In this document: in pieces, positions 27,201 through 36,835 of the stretch | How the letters are laid out: each line of letters begins with the position of its first letter | How positions within the stretch are numbered: the stretch's first letter is position 1 | Source of the DNA: Azoarcus sp. | GTDB lineage: Bacteria > Pseudomonadota > Gammaproteobacteria > Burkholderiales > Rhodocyclaceae | Direction: 5' to 3' | NCBI GenBank assembly: GCA_030604735.1 | Contig: JAUVVG010000006.1 | Coordinates: 1-64,000, forward strand | DNA length: 64,000 nt | Notes under the pieces: model-generated | Told to the model about the DNA's origin: nothing | Databases searched by the model: none | Seen by the model: only the letters and a program-made list of their open reading frames with translations | Program-made: the position numbers and the translations under genes

Positions 27201-27716
27201 ACCGAGATGCTCAAGCGCGCGGTGCGCGACCTTCAGGCCGGCAAGGAACCGGACCTGACCCAGCCGCTGGAAGTGGTCTCCGAGATCAACCTGCACAGCC
27301 CGGCCCTGTTGCCCAACGACTACTGTCCCGATGTACAGGAGCGGCTGACCCTGTACAAGCGACTCGCCAACTGCGACACCGAAGACGAGTTGCGCGACCT
27401 GCAGGAAGAGTTGATCGACCGCTTCGGTGACATGCCGGTGCAGACCCAGACACTGATCGAGACCCATCGATTGAGGATGCTGGTGAAACCATTCGGGGTG
27501 AACAAGCTCGATGCCTCCGACGCACAGCTCAGCATCCAGTTCGCCGCCGATGCGCCCATCGATCCGGCCAAGGTGATCTTCCTGATCCAGAAGGACAAGC
27601 ACACCCGGATGGCCGGCCCTGACAAGCTGATCCGGCGGATCGACCTGCCCCACATAAAACAGCGGGTACAGGCCGCGCGCGAGCTGCTTGCCGCCGTCAG
27701 CGCCGATAAACACTAG
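24234..27716 (+). CDS. mfd: Transcription-repair coupling factor
   Basis: A 1160-residue Mfd that removes RNA polymerase stalled at DNA lesions and recruits UvrA. The UvrB-homologous N-terminus (DWETLPYDSFSPHQD, GEFSVRGGLIDLYP), the RNA-polymerase-interacting domain (about 480-560; GDPVVHVAHGVGRYTGL), a RecG-like translocase with Walker A GDVGFGKTE at about 642-650, the DEEH box near 741 and TATPIPRTL, and the C-terminal D7 domain are all present. Length is close to E. coli Mfd (1148 aa). The next gene starts 10 bases after the stop. Confidence 0.97.
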   Translation: MSRPTASLPAVLTSPKLPAPGSRVVLSGLSGSSDAIAIAQLAAQGRTLLLVCANPLDAQRLADELAWVAPELRTHLLPDWETLPYDSFSPHQDLISERLSTLYSLTRSETDVVLVPASTALYRMAPPSFMAAYTFFLKQGETLDLDRLREQMAVAGYAHVAQVVSPGEFSVRGGLIDLYPMGAALPYRLDLFDDEIESIKTFDPDTQRTVYPVPEIRMLPAREFPLDDSGRTRFRSRFRETFEGDPSRVSLYKDVSNGIAPAGIEYYLPLFFDQTATLFDYLPADAVVILHHDVPTAIDEFWRDTRSRHDLLKGDRSRPVMPPEALFLSQEDFFVALKTRPRIVIDATRTEVEETRQAVAEVLPLPDVAVDRKATDPLHKLKAYLASDRITAGTRVLILAESAGRRETMTEYLAEYGLKLPAASDLAGFLASDSSAALGIGPLSAGFELPAAGFALITETELYATTARTRQRRDNRKAATMEGWLRDLSELKPGDPVVHVAHGVGRYTGLIHMDLGEGDTEFLHLEYANGDKLYVPVSQLHVITRYAGADPEAVALHRLGSGQWEKAKKKAALQIRDTAAELLALYAQRATRPGHRFDFKQHDLDAFAEGFGFETTPDQQAAIDAVVDDMRSGRPMDRLVCGDVGFGKTEVALRAAFVAVADGKQVAVLCPTTLLAEQHWQTFSDRFADWPVKVAELSRFKSAKEQAEALKLLAEGKVDIIIGTHRLLQKDIQFKRLGLVVIDEEHRFGVRQKEALKTLRSEVDILTLTATPIPRTLGLALEGLREFSVIATAPQKRLSIKTFVQRYSKGIVREAVLREFKRGGQVYFLHNEVDTIDNMRNSLAELLPEARIAVGHGQLPERELERVMRDFTQQRANLLLCTTIIETGIDIPTANTIIINRADRFGLAQLHQLRGRVGRSHHQAYAYLLTHADGKPTPNAQKRLEAITMMEDLGAGFYLAMHDLEIRGAGEVLGENQSGEIQQIGFSLYTEMLKRAVRDLQAGKEPDLTQPLEVVSEINLHSPALLPNDYCPDVQERLTLYKRLANCDTEDELRDLQEELIDRFGDMPVQTQTLIETHRLRMLVKPFGVNKLDASDAQLSIQFAADAPIDPAKVIFLIQKDKHTRMAGPDKLIRRIDLPHIKQRVQAARELLAAVSADKH

Positions 27717-27725
27717 GGAATACCC

Positions 27726-28784
27726 ATGGACACCTACTCGCTACCGATCGCCGAACGCATAGACTGGCTGTTCGATCATGCCAGGCGCCATTCGGAGGAG
27801 TTCAGCAGCCCGGAAACCTGGCTGGCGCAAAAGCGTTACCTCGCCGAGCACCCGACCGCGATATCGGTATTGAAGTGCATGGATGGCCGGATCAACCTGT
27901 CGGTCGCCACCAGCACCCCGGTCGGCATCATCCAGCCCTTCCGCAACCTGGGTGGCCGCTTCGATCTCGGCTGGCCTCATCTCGGCGAGGTGTTCTCGCA
28001 CCATATCCACAGCGTGATCGACGAGGGTCGCCGCGCCCTGACCCTGATCACCTATCACTACTCCAAGGGTGATCCACGGCGTGGTTGCGCCGGCTTCGAC
28101 TACGACACCGAGGCGGCGATACGCCATGTCCACGAGGTCAAGGCCCAGTTCGAGTACGCCTTTGGCGGTGCGCATGGCACGGTTTATCCGGTGGTGTGCG
28201 GCTTCGAGACCGATGAGGATGCGATCGTGCTCCACGGGGCCGACGGCTCGCTGCTCGACCTCTCGACCCTGCCCGAATCCGAGTGGCGCTCGCTGCCCAT
28301 CCTGCTCGAAAAGCTCTTTCCCGACATGAGCGAGCAAGTGCGCATGGACTTGTTGCCGCTGGTCCGCGGCAATCTCGCCCATATCGCCCGGATCAAGGAG
28401 ACCAAGCGCGAGATCGATATCGAGCACCGCGAGTGGATGCTCTGCATCGGTCGCGGTTTCGACTGGTTGCACCTGCCGAACCGGGCCCTGATCATCGGCC
28501 CCTACAGCCCCAACCTGTCCGACCCGATCCGCAAGGCGGCGATCATCATCAAGGCCAACATGAAGCACGGCCGCATTCCCGATGACGGCTTCCTGCTGCT
28601 GGCGACCGTGCCCTATCACGAGATCGGCATGGAGCGCGCCCGAGCGGTGCTGAAGAGTCGCTTCATGTGCCGCTTCGCGTCCGACGTGATCCGCGAGGAC
28701 TTCCCCGAGCTCGCCCGGAAAATGCACATCCGCACCGCCGTGCTCGACTGGCGCTCGCGTGCGCTCGAACCGATCGCCGACTGA
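27726..28784 (+). CDS. Beta-carbonic-anhydrase-like protein with CsoSCA-type metal site
   Basis: A 352-residue protein I cannot place with certainty. CMDGR at residues 51-55 matches the Cys-x-Asp-x-Arg start of a beta-carbonic-anhydrase zinc site. H111 and C121 in YHYSKGDPRRGC could be the other ligands. Ordinary beta enzymes have His-x-x-Cys; the wide His-to-Cys gap here recalls the carboxysomal shell enzyme CsoSCA, in which I remember ligands about 11 residues apart. No carboxysome or RuBisCO gene is nearby. It starts 10 bases after mfd and is followed by aroG. Carbonic anhydrase activity is an inference; a structural or regulatory role is possible. Confidence 0.6.
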   Translation: MDTYSLPIAERIDWLFDHARRHSEEFSSPETWLAQKRYLAEHPTAISVLKCMDGRINLSVATSTPVGIIQPFRNLGGRFDLGWPHLGEVFSHHIHSVIDEGRRALTLITYHYSKGDPRRGCAGFDYDTEAAIRHVHEVKAQFEYAFGGAHGTVYPVVCGFETDEDAIVLHGADGSLLDLSTLPESEWRSLPILLEKLFPDMSEQVRMDLLPLVRGNLAHIARIKETKREIDIEHREWMLCIGRGFDWLHLPNRALIIGPYSPNLSDPIRKAAIIIKANMKHGRIPDDGFLLLATVPYHEIGMERARAVLKSRFMCRFASDVIREDFPELARKMHIRTAVLDWRSRALEPIAD

Positions 28785-28858
28785 ACGGCATCGGCCACGC
28801 CCGCATCCCGACCTTCGCGGTACAATTCGCCCTCCTTGCTGCACGCGGAGCCCCAGCC

Positions 28859-29935
28859 ATGTCTGTCGCCCAGACCGAAAACCTCAATATTCTCGCTGCC
28901 GATCACATGCCCTCACCCGAGGAGATCAAGGCAAGCGTCCCCCTGTCCGACACCGCCGCCGCGACCGTCCTGAACGGACGCAAGGCGCTGGCCGATATCC
29001 TCGATCGCAAGAGCCGGCGCATCTTCGTCGTGCTCGGCCCCTGCTCGATCCATGACCCGGTCGCCGGTCTGGATTACGCGCGCCGCCTCAAGGCGCTGGC
29101 CGACGAAGTCTCCGACCAGTTGCTGCTGGTGATGCGGGTCTATTTCGAGAAGCCGCGCACTTCCACCGGCTGGAAGGGTTTCATCAACGACCCCTATATG
29201 GACGACTCCTTCCGTATCGACGAGGGCATGGAGAAAGCACGACGCTTTTTGCTCGATGTAAACGAACTGGGTCTGCCCGCCGCCACCGAAGCGCTCGATC
29301 CGATCGGCCCCCAGTACTATGGCGACCTGGTGGCGTGGACTGCGATCGGGGCCCGCACCTCCGAGTCCCAGACTCACCGCGAGATGTCTTCAGGCCTGTC
29401 GTCGCCGGTCGGTTTCAAGAACGCCACCGATGGCGACATGGATGTCGCGATCAACGCGATCCTGTCCGCTTCCCATCCGCACAGCTTCCTCGGGATCAAC
29501 GGCAAGGGCCAGACCGCGATTCTGCGTACTCGCGGCAATCGCTATGGTCATGTGGTCCTGCGTGGCGGCGGTGGCCGCCCGAATTACGACACTGTTTCGG
29601 TTTCGCTTGCCGAAAAGGCGTTGGACAAGGCCGGGCTGGCCAAGAACATCGTCGTGGATTGCTCCCATGCCAACTCATGGAAGAAGCCCGAGTTGCAGCC
29701 GCTGGTGATGAAGGACGTCATGCACCAGATCCGTGAAGGCAACCAGTCCATCGTCGGCGTCATGATCGAGAGCTTCATCGAAGCCGGCAACCAGTCGATA
29801 CCGAAGAACCTGGCCGAGCTTCGCTATGGCTGCTCGGTGACCGACGCCTGCGTGGACTGGCAGACGACGGTCGATATGATCCGCCATGCCCACAAGGTCA
29901 TGAGTGAAACCAGCGGGCGGGGCGAGCAGGCATGA
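28859..29935 (+). CDS. aroG: 3-deoxy-7-phosphoheptulonate synthase (class I DAHP synthase)
   Basis: A 358-residue enzyme that condenses phosphoenolpyruvate and erythrose-4-phosphate, the entry step of the shikimate pathway. Family blocks are VVLGPCSIHDP (metal-binding Cys), MRVYFEKPRT, GARTSESQTHREM, RGGGGRPNYD and VDCSHANSWKK. GARTSESQ is characteristic of the AroF/G/H group, which is feedback-inhibited by aromatic amino acids; which one cannot be told here. The ATG at 28859 follows a GGAG site; the frame is open upstream but overlaps the previous gene. The TGA overlaps the serB ATG by four bases. Confidence 0.95.
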   Translation: MSVAQTENLNILAADHMPSPEEIKASVPLSDTAAATVLNGRKALADILDRKSRRIFVVLGPCSIHDPVAGLDYARRLKALADEVSDQLLLVMRVYFEKPRTSTGWKGFINDPYMDDSFRIDEGMEKARRFLLDVNELGLPAATEALDPIGPQYYGDLVAWTAIGARTSESQTHREMSSGLSSPVGFKNATDGDMDVAINAILSASHPHSFLGINGKGQTAILRTRGNRYGHVVLRGGGGRPNYDTVSVSLAEKALDKAGLAKNIVVDCSHANSWKKPELQPLVMKDVMHQIREGNQSIVGVMIESFIEAGNQSIPKNLAELRYGCSVTDACVDWQTTVDMIRHAHKVMSETSGRGEQA

Positions 29936-30762
29936 ATCTCGTCGTACAGGGCGACGATGTCGACAGCGTCGCCCTGAAGTCACTGGCCAAGGCGACCGGC
30001 GCCAGTTCGATCGAACAGATCACGCCGCAGGCCTTCCGCCTGGTCGGGGCCTCCCCGGCCGACGGGATCGAGGCTTTGTGCGCCACCGCCACGCTGGACT
30101 GGGCCTGGGTGCCGGCCGGCCGACGGCTGACGGATTTCGGCCTGTTCATCACCGACATGGACTCGACCCTGATCGACATCGAGTGCATCGATGAACTCGC
30201 AGATCTCCAGGGCGTGAAGTCCGAAGTGGCCGAGATCACCGAAGCGGCGATGCGTGGTGAGATCGATTTTTCCGAATCGCTGACACGTCGGGTCGACCTG
30301 CTGGCCGGCTTGCCCGAAACAGCCTTGTCCGAAGTCTATGACCATCATCTCGCGCTGAATCCCGGTGCCGAGCGATTGATCCGTCGCTTGCGCGAAGCCG
30401 GTCTGCACACGGTGCTGGTTTCGGGCGGCTTCACTTATTTCACCGAGCGACTTCAGGGACGGCTTGGTTTCGACGAAGCCTATGCCAACGCACTCGAGAT
30501 TGTTGACGGCAAGCTGACCGGGCGGATCGTCGGCGACATCGTCGATGGCGCGGCCAAGGCCGGGCATCTGGTCAGGGTGCGCGAAGCACTGGGGCTCGCG
30601 CCGGATCAGGTCATCGCCGCCGGCGACGGCGCAAACGACATTCCGATGTTCCAGGCGGCGGGTTTCGGCGTCGCCTTCCGTGCCAAACCGGTGCTGCGTG
30701 CCCATGCCCAATGCTGCCTGGAGCATGTCGGTCTGGACGGCATCCTGAACCTGTTCGACTGA
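29932..30762 (+). CDS. serB: Phosphoserine phosphatase
   Basis: A 276-residue HAD phosphatase that makes L-serine from phosphoserine. About 70 N-terminal residues form an ACT-like region, followed by the nucleophile motif DMDST at 75-79 (D75 nucleophile, D77 acid/base), SGGFTYF (motif II) and GDGANDIPM (motif IV). It is translationally coupled to aroG through an ATGA overlap, linking serine and aromatic amino acid synthesis; tryptophan synthesis uses both chorismate and serine. Confidence 0.94.
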   Translation: MNLVVQGDDVDSVALKSLAKATGASSIEQITPQAFRLVGASPADGIEALCATATLDWAWVPAGRRLTDFGLFITDMDSTLIDIECIDELADLQGVKSEVAEITEAAMRGEIDFSESLTRRVDLLAGLPETALSEVYDHHLALNPGAERLIRRLREAGLHTVLVSGGFTYFTERLQGRLGFDEAYANALEIVDGKLTGRIVGDIVDGAAKAGHLVRVREALGLAPDQVIAAGDGANDIPMFQAAGFGVAFRAKPVLRAHAQCCLEHVGLDGILNLFD

Positions 30763-30816
30763 TCCGGCCTCCCGCTCATCCTGCCCCTGCGGGTGACCGG
30801 CTGTCGCTTCATCCGC

Positions 30817-31944
30817 TTACTCCGCGTCGAGATGGCGCAGGATGGGATTCAGCATCGCGGCGCCCAGCCGTTTGCTGCGCAGACCGTTCCACCCGACCAG
30901 GGGATCCGGCAGGTTCGCATTGTCCTTGAACGGCATCTCCAGCGTCATCGACAGACAGCCGAAACGATGGGCCACCCACTTGCTCGCGAGCTTGAGGGTC
31001 TCCTCGCGGAAGCGGCCCTGCTCGTAACCGTACTTGGTCTGAAAATCGGGGCTTACCGCGGCGAGATCGGTCAGAAACCGTGTCTGCGCCGCCAGCGTCG
31101 CTTCCGGCAATCCGGGCACATCGTCCAAGGTGGCGAAGAACACATAGGGCAGCGCCTCGTCCCCGTGGATATCGAGAAAGAGGTCGCAGCCTTCTGCCTC
31201 CATCGCCTGACGGACCAGGAAGACTTCCGGGCTGAGCGCGGGATCGGGCTCCCGCCACTCGCGGTTCAGATTCCGCCCGGCAGCGTTGGTCCGGAGGTTG
31301 CCCAGCACCGCGCCGTCCGGATTCATGTTGGGCACCACATGCACCACCGCCTGCTCGCGAATCCGCCGCGACACGGGATCGGACCCGTCCAGCAGCCGCT
31401 CCAGCAAACCTTCGACAAACCATTCGGCCATGGTCTCGCCCGGATGCTGGCGCGCGATGATCCAGATCGACTTGCGTCCCGGCTCGGCACGGCCGACGAT
31501 GACACGGTCCATATCGCGCCCCTGCACGCTCAGGCCCAGGGTATCGGTCCGGGCGAAGCTCGATGCCCCGGCAAGACCGATGAGGTCGAGATGGCGCTCG
31601 TGAGAATAGGGTTCGAAGTAGGCGTAATAGACGCTGTCCCGCTCCGGCACATGCTCGACCACCATTTCGCCATCCTGATAAGTCGTGGTCGGGATGCGGA
31701 ACCAGGTCTGCCTGTCGTAGGACGCGACACAGCGATAGTCGGACCATCCCGACGCATAGGTCGCCGTGCCGGCATTCTCGAACACCATCCGCACCCGCTG
31801 TCCCGCCGCATCATGCAGCCGGAAATGAAACCATTGCCGGATATCGGCCGCATTGTCGTCGCGCAGCCGCAGCCGGATGTTTCCCGGCTCTTCGAGACCG
31901 AGCACGACGATGCTGCCCGAATCGAACTGGTGAGTGATCCTCAT
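30817..31944 (-). CDS. M14 family carboxypeptidase (cytosolic carboxypeptidase-like)
   Basis: A 375-residue zinc carboxypeptidase with a beta-rich N-terminal domain of about 120 residues, typical of the CCP (Nna1/AGTPBP) branch. Zinc ligands are H167 and E170 in RQHPGE and H260 in LDIHGDE. Substrate-binding NPDG (about 208-211) and NLNREW follow, and the general-base Glu lies in TLEMPFK near the C-terminus. There is no signal peptide, so it is cytoplasmic. Eukaryotic members remove glutamates from tubulin; bacterial substrates are not known. It lies upstream of nothing on its strand except yaaA, whose stop-start gap is 14 bases. Confidence 0.88.
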   Translation of the reverse strand: MRITHQFDSGSIVVLGLEEPGNIRLRLRDDNAADIRQWFHFRLHDAAGQRVRMVFENAGTATYASGWSDYRCVASYDRQTWFRIPTTTYQDGEMVVEHVPERDSVYYAYFEPYSHERHLDLIGLAGASSFARTDTLGLSVQGRDMDRVIVGRAEPGRKSIWIIARQHPGETMAEWFVEGLLERLLDGSDPVSRRIREQAVVHVVPNMNPDGAVLGNLRTNAAGRNLNREWREPDPALSPEVFLVRQAMEAEGCDLFLDIHGDEALPYVFFATLDDVPGLPEATLAAQTRFLTDLAAVSPDFQTKYGYEQGRFREETLKLASKWVAHRFGCLSMTLEMPFKDNANLPDPLVGWNGLRSKRLGAAMLNPILRHLDAE

Positions 31945-31958
31945 GCTCGTCTCCTGAT

Positions 31959-32744
31959 TCAGTCTTCGCGACGGCGGAATACCAAGCGGTCCCGATCCGA
32001 TGCTGTCTCATCGAAGCGGTAACCTTCGAGGTCGAAACCCTCGAGTCCCTCGACCTCATCAACCCGGTTCACGATCGCATAGCGTGCCATCAAGCCACGT
32101 GCGCGTTTAGCGTAGAAGCTGATGATCTTGTACTTGCCGTTCTTCCAGTCCTCGAAAACCGGCGTGACCACCCTCGCACGTAGCTTGGCCGGTTTGACCG
32201 ACTTGAAATATTCTTCCGAGGCCAGGTTCACCAGCACTGCCTCCCTGCCCGGCTCACGTTCCGCGTCCAGCAAGTCGTTGAGGCCTTCGGTCAGCTTGTC
32301 GCCCCAGTAGGCGTAAAGATTCTTGCCCCTTGGGTTTTCGAGCCGGGTGCCCATTTCCAGTCGGTAGGCCTGCATCAGATCCAGCGGTTTCAACAATCCG
32401 TAGAGTCCGGACAGGATGCGCAGATGCGCTTGCGCATAAACGAGGTCATCCTCGGACAGGGTGGGTGCGTTCAAACCCTCGTAGACATCGCCGTTGAACG
32501 CGAGCACCGCCTGCTTGGCGTTCTCGGAAGAGAACGGCGGCGACCAGGACTCGTAGCGGGCCGCGTTCAGCGTCGCGAGTTGATCGGACAGGTTCATCAA
32601 CTTGGCGATTTCGGCCGGAGAGAGCTTGCGCATAATGTCGATCAGCGGCGCGGCCTCCTCCAGATAATCGGGTTGGGAGAACCGGGCGGTAATCGGGGGC
32701 GTTTCGAAATCCAGGGCCTTGGCCGGAGACAGAACGATGATCAT
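31959..32744 (-). CDS. yaaA: YaaA family peroxide-stress protein
   Basis: A 261-residue YaaA/UPF0246 protein. The start [14 protein letters not shown] and the blocks [27 protein letters not shown] and [13 protein letters not shown] are characteristic. In E. coli YaaA lowers free iron during hydrogen peroxide stress and has DNA-binding ability. The ATG at 32744 is set by the family N-terminus; the frame is open far upstream. The carboxypeptidase gene lies 14 bases downstream, probably co-transcribed. Confidence 0.93.
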   Translation of the reverse strand: MIIVLSPAKALDFETPPITARFSQPDYLEEAAPLIDIMRKLSPAEIAKLMNLSDQLATLNAARYESWSPPFSSENAKQAVLAFNGDVYEGLNAPTLSEDDLVYAQAHLRILSGLYGLLKPLDLMQAYRLEMGTRLENPRGKNLYAYWGDKLTEGLNDLLDAEREPGREAVLVNLASEEYFKSVKPAKLRARVVTPVFEDWKNGKYKIISFYAKRARGLMARYAIVNRVDEVEGLEGFDLEGYRFDETASDRDRLVFRRRED

Positions 32745-32932
32745 GAGATGAAGGTGCTCGTCGTCGAGTTGAAGGGCAGCGTGAATGAACCGGTCGAACA
32801 AGGGCTGGCAGGCATCAGGCTCATGGGGGTGCTGATCACCTGGGCGCCAGCGATCCGTGCGACCTGACTGGCCAATGGTAGCAAATCCGCTTGTGACTCT
32901 GGCGTGGTCCGCGAGGTGGCCAGCGGTTCGCG

Positions 32933-33727
32933 CTATCGGTCCGACGGGCGGGTTTGCCTGACCTGCTCGAACAGACAGATCGCGGCCGCGGCCGAAACGT
33001 TCAAGGACTCGACCCTGCCCGGCATCGGAATGATCACCTGGTCGGACGCGATCGTCAGCAGTTCGGCCGACACCCCACTGCCCTCGGCTCCGAACAGCCA
33101 TGCCACCGGACCAGACAGATCCAGCAAGTACAAGGACTTCGCCGTCGGGCCCAGCGCGGTGGCCAGCACCTGACCATCGAAGTCGCGCAGGAGGCTCGCC
33201 GCATCCAGCCGTTCATGGATGGCCAGGTTGAAATGCGCCCCCATGCCGGCGCGCAACACCTTGGGCGCCCAGACCTGCGCACAACCTTGGGTCAGCACCG
33301 CCTGGGTCAGACCGGCGGCCGCGGCGGTGCGGAGCAAGGTGCCGAGGTTGCCCGGATCCTGCACCCGGTCGAGCACCACCAGCGATCGAGACATGTCCAG
33401 CGGCGTCACCGGCTCCGTCGGCATCCGCAGCACCGCCAGCACGCCCGACGGAGAATCGACCGGGCTGATATGGGCGAACAACGCGTCCGGCACCTGGCTG
33501 ACCGAAGAGGCCGGACAGGATGCGACCAGCGAGCGGATCTCTTCACGCTCCAGTCCTTGATCGGATACGACGACCTCCACCGGCGCCTGCCCGGCTTCCA
33601 GCGCAGCGCGCAGCAGATGGGCGCCGTCCAGGACGGTTTGATCCATCTTCCGGCGATCACGCGCCGATTGGGACAAGGCGCGCACCCGCTTGATCAGCGG
33701 ATTGTCCCGTGACACCACCACTTTCAT
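32933..33727 (-). CDS. SpoU (TrmH/RlmB) family RNA methyltransferase
   Basis: A 264-residue SPOUT-class 2'-O-ribose methyltransferase. An N-terminal substrate-binding domain (residues 1-100) precedes the three SpoU motifs: [22 protein letters not shown] and [16 protein letters not shown]. The specific rRNA or tRNA nucleotide is unknown. The start ATG at 33727 has GGAAGG upstream. It sits at the tail of the lipid A cluster after rnhB, a common arrangement in betaproteobacteria; the 124-base gap to rnhB holds nothing recognisable. Confidence 0.9.
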   Translation of the reverse strand: MKVVVSRDNPLIKRVRALSQSARDRRKMDQTVLDGAHLLRAALEAGQAPVEVVVSDQGLEREEIRSLVASCPASSVSQVPDALFAHISPVDSPSGVLAVLRMPTEPVTPLDMSRSLVVLDRVQDPGNLGTLLRTAAAAGLTQAVLTQGCAQVWAPKVLRAGMGAHFNLAIHERLDAASLLRDFDGQVLATALGPTAKSLYLLDLSGPVAWLFGAEGSGVSAELLTIASDQVIIPMPGRVESLNVSAAAAICLFEQVRQTRPSDR

Positions 33728-33851
33728 GCTTGGCCTTCCAGGCAGAGACCCGTCGCGGGCACGCGAGTGCGCAAAAATCCTGTCGCCGCAACGGAAACCT
33801 GCGGCTTTCGGTGACGCCGCTGGCACAAGCGATTACCCGCCCGGGCGGTGG

Positions 33852-34475
33852 TCATGTCGATGGGCCGGAACAGAACATCGAGCCCTGTTCATCCAGCAAG
33901 ACCCGTACCGGTCCAAAACTGCGACGATAGCAGGCGATCACCCCATGCCGGCGAAGGGCGGCGAGGTGGGCCGCGGTCGGGTAGCCCTTGTGTCTGGCGA
34001 ACCCGTACTCGGGATGCTGCAGATCGAGCTCGACGAGCAAGGCGTCACGGGCCGTCTTCGCCAGGATGGACGCCGCAGAGATCTCGACGACGGTCGCATC
34101 GCCCTTGACGATGGCTTCGCTCGGCATGGTCAGGGCCGGGCAACGGTTGCCATCCACCCGGACAAGATGGGGACGCGGCGAGAGCGCCTCGACTGCGCGC
34201 TGCATCGCCAGCATCGTTGCCTGCAGAATGTTCAGCGAATCAATCTCCGCCACACTCGCCTCGGCGACGGCCCAGCACAAGGCATGCTGCTTGATCGACT
34301 CCGCCAGCCGGTCGCGTCTGCGCTCGCTGAGCCTCTTCGAATCGGCCAGGCCCTCGATCGGACGCGCCGGATCGAGAATGACCGCTGCTGCGACCACCGG
34401 ACCGCACAGCGGCCCGCGACCAGCCTCATCGACACCGGCGACGAGTTCGCCCCCCGTCCTCCTATCTCCGCTCAT
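33852..34475 (-). CDS. rnhB: Ribonuclease HII
   Basis: A 207-residue enzyme that cleaves 5' to ribonucleotides in DNA and degrades RNA-DNA hybrids. The [17 protein letters not shown] block with catalytic Asp and Glu starts at residue 16; further acidic residues lie in VRVDGN and in the [10 protein letters not shown] block. Its start overlaps the end of lpxB by 14 nt, as in many proteobacteria, so it is the downstream member of the lpx operon. Confidence 0.95.
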   Translation of the reverse strand: MSGDRRTGGELVAGVDEAGRGPLCGPVVAAAVILDPARPIEGLADSKRLSERRRDRLAESIKQHALCWAVAEASVAEIDSLNILQATMLAMQRAVEALSPRPHLVRVDGNRCPALTMPSEAIVKGDATVVEISAASILAKTARDALLVELDLQHPEYGFARHKGYPTAAHLAALRRHGVIACYRRSFGPVRVLLDEQGSMFCSGPST

Positions 34476-35622
34476 GGCTTACCCCACCCAGATAGGGCAG
34501 TATCGCGGTCGCGGCCTTCTCGGCTGTATCCTGGCGTAGATTGCGGTGCAGCTGGTTGAACCTCAACACCAGTTCCTCACGCGCGGCATCATCGGCCAAC
34601 CAGCGCTCGAGCGCGTCGGCCAGTGCGAGCGGGGTCGCCTCATCCTGCAACAGCTCCGGCACCACCGTCTCGCCGCACAGGATGTTCGGCAACCCGACCC
34701 AGGGGAGATAGGCCATGCGCTTCATCAAACGGTACTGCCACGCGCCGATGCGGTAACTGATCACCATCGGCCGCTTGAGGAGCGCCGCCTCCAGGCTGGC
34801 CGTACCACTGGCGACCAGCACGACATCGGCCGCGGTCATCGCGTCGACCGCATGGCCGAACAAGACCTTCAGCGGGAGATCCGCGGCCTGTGCCGAATGG
34901 AGCGCCTCGTCGAACAAGCGCCGGGTCTCTCGGGTCGCGAGCGGCACCAGAAAACCGATGTTGTCGTGCCGGGCGGCCAGCAGGCGTGCGGTCTCGATAT
35001 AGGTGGGTGCGAGATTGCGTACCTCGGACTCGCGACTACCGGGCAGCAAGGCGACCAGAATCGCATCCTGGTCCATCCGCAGCCGTTCGCGTGCAGCCGC
35101 CCGGTCCGGAAACATCGGGAAGCTGTCCGCGAGCGGGTGCCCGACATAGGTCGCCGGGACGCCCGCCTGGTCGTAGATCGGCGTCTCGAAAGGAAACAGA
35201 CACAACATCTGCGATACCGAGCGGGCGATGGTCTTGATCCGGCCGCCTCGCCATGCCCATATCGACGGACTGACGAAGTGGATTGCCGGCATGCCGGCCT
35301 CCTTGGCTTTTCGCTCCAGCCACAGATTGAAGTCGGGCGCGTCCACCCCGATGAAGGCAGCGGGCCGGTCCGCCGCGACCTGCTTCCACAGCGCCCGACG
35401 GATACCCGACAGTTGCCGGTAGCGCTTCAGCGCATCCACATACCCGTGGACCGCGAGCAACTCGCTCGGCCACAAGGCATGAAAGCCCTCCTGCTGCATC
35501 TTGGGGCCACCGATGCCGTAGAACTGGATGTCGGGCCGGTGCTGACGCAGGGCCCGTATGAGGTGGCTGGCGAGCAGGTCGCCCGAGGTCTCGCCCGCCA
35601 CCATTGCTATGCGCGTTGTCAT
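34462..35622 (-). CDS. lpxB: Lipid-A-disaccharide synthase
   Basis: A 386-residue GT-B glycosyltransferase that joins lipid X to UDP-diacylglucosamine to give the lipid A disaccharide. Family blocks are [59 protein letters not shown] and [14 protein letters not shown]. The ATG at 35622 starts 4 nt after the lpxA stop codon; the open frame upstream is not conserved. Confidence 0.96.
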   Translation of the reverse strand: MTTRIAMVAGETSGDLLASHLIRALRQHRPDIQFYGIGGPKMQQEGFHALWPSELLAVHGYVDALKRYRQLSGIRRALWKQVAADRPAAFIGVDAPDFNLWLERKAKEAGMPAIHFVSPSIWAWRGGRIKTIARSVSQMLCLFPFETPIYDQAGVPATYVGHPLADSFPMFPDRAAARERLRMDQDAILVALLPGSRESEVRNLAPTYIETARLLAARHDNIGFLVPLATRETRRLFDEALHSAQAADLPLKVLFGHAVDAMTAADVVLVASGTASLEAALLKRPMVISYRIGAWQYRLMKRMAYLPWVGLPNILCGETVVPELLQDEATPLALADALERWLADDAAREELVLRFNQLHRNLRQDTAEKAATAILPYLGGVSHERR

Positions 35623-35626
35623 GCCA

Positions 35627-36397
35627 TCAACGAACGATGCCGCGTCCAGAGTCTGAAATGAATTCGGAGAACGGCGCCAGTTCGTCATGCCGGGCAGCCA
35701 GCTCGGCGATCTGCGTTCTGGCTTCGTCCAGTGTCAGCCCCGAGCGGTAGAGCAGACGATAGGCGCGCTTGATCGCAGCCAGGCCCTCGGCCGAGTACCC
35801 GCGTCGGCGCAAGCCTTCCGAATTGATCCCTCTTGGCACAGCCGGATTGCCGGCCACAGTGACGAAGGGCGGCAGATCCTGGAGCAACACGGTACCAACG
35901 CCGCAAAAGGAATGGGCCCCGACCCGCGCGAACTGATGGACGCCGGTGAAGCCTCCGAGAATCGCCCAGTCGCCGACGGACACATGGCCAGCCAGCGTCG
36001 CGTTGTTGGCGAAGATCGTGTTGTTTCCAACCTGACAATCATGGGCGATGTGGACATAGGCCATGATCCAGTTGTCGTTGCCGATACGGGTGACGCCGAC
36101 ATCCTGACTGGTGCCGACATTGAACGAACAGTATTCCCTGATGGTATTACGGTCGCCGATCTCGAGCCGGGTCGGCTCGTCGTCGTCCTTCTTGTCCTGC
36201 GGCACTGCGCCGATAGAACAGAACTGGAAAATCTGGTTCTCGGCGCCGATACGGGTATGACCTTCGATCACGACATGCGGACCGACCCGCGTGCGATCAC
36301 CGATCTCGACATGCTCACCGATGATCGAATAGGGGCCGACCGACACATCATGGCCAAGCCGGGCACCGGGATGGACGATGGCTGTCGGGTGAATCAT
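35627..36397 (-). CDS. lpxA: UDP-N-acetylglucosamine O-acyltransferase
   Basis: The first enzyme of lipid A synthesis, acylating UDP-GlcNAc at O-3. The 256-residue protein starts [12 protein letters not shown] and is mainly left-handed beta-helix hexapeptide repeats, with catalytic His in AYVHIAHDC and the C-terminal helical region. The ATG overlaps the fabZ stop codon by four bases (ATGA); an alternative start 7 codons upstream is less likely. Confidence 0.96.
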   Translation of the reverse strand: MIHPTAIVHPGARLGHDVSVGPYSIIGEHVEIGDRTRVGPHVVIEGHTRIGAENQIFQFCSIGAVPQDKKDDDEPTRLEIGDRNTIREYCSFNVGTSQDVGVTRIGNDNWIMAYVHIAHDCQVGNNTIFANNATLAGHVSVGDWAILGGFTGVHQFARVGAHSFCGVGTVLLQDLPPFVTVAGNPAVPRGINSEGLRRRGYSAEGLAAIKRAYRLLYRSGLTLDEARTQIAELAARHDELAPFSEFISDSGRGIVR

Positions 36398-36831
36398 GGC
36401 AGCGTCTTGAGGGCGCACATCAATTCGGCTTCCGCGGCCACCTCGCCGTCGACCCGGGCAACCGCCTCGTACTTCCAGATGTTGCGCATCTTACGCGCGA
36501 TGCTGACTTCCATCATCAATTGGTCACCCGGACCGACCGGACGCTTGAAGCGGGCCTTGTCGATACCGGCGAAATAGACCACCGAATTCTCGTCCGGCTT
36601 TTGCCCCATGGTCTTGAACGACAGGACCGCAGCCGCCTGCGCCAGCGCCTCGAGGATCAGCACGCCCGGCATCACCGGCCTGTGCGGAAAATGACCGGGG
36701 AAGAATGGTTCGTTGATGGTCACGTTCTTGAGTGCGAGGACCCGCTTGCCTTCTTCCAGTTCGACGATACGATCGACCAGCAGAAAGGGGTAACGATGCG
36801 GGAGATAGTGCAGGATTTCGTTGATATCCAT
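36394..36831 (-). CDS. fabZ: 3-hydroxyacyl-ACP dehydratase
   Basis: A 145-residue hotdog-fold dehydratase of fatty acid synthesis. The family motifs [11 protein letters not shown] and [15 protein letters not shown] with the catalytic His are present, with the catalytic Glu in LILEALAQA. It competes with LpxA/LpxD for 3-hydroxyacyl-ACP, which is the usual explanation for its place between lpxD and lpxA. Confidence 0.96.
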   Translation of the reverse strand: MDINEILHYLPHRYPFLLVDRIVELEEGKRVLALKNVTINEPFFPGHFPHRPVMPGVLILEALAQAAAVLSFKTMGQKPDENSVVYFAGIDKARFKRPVGPGDQLMMEVSIARKMRNIWKYEAVARVDGEVAAEAELMCALKTLP

Positions 36832-36835
36832 GTTC

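Noticed and set aside
25845-27713. A 622-codon open frame antisense to mfd
   Set aside because: Shadow of the mfd frame; low-complexity Gln/Leu/Val-rich sequence with no motif.
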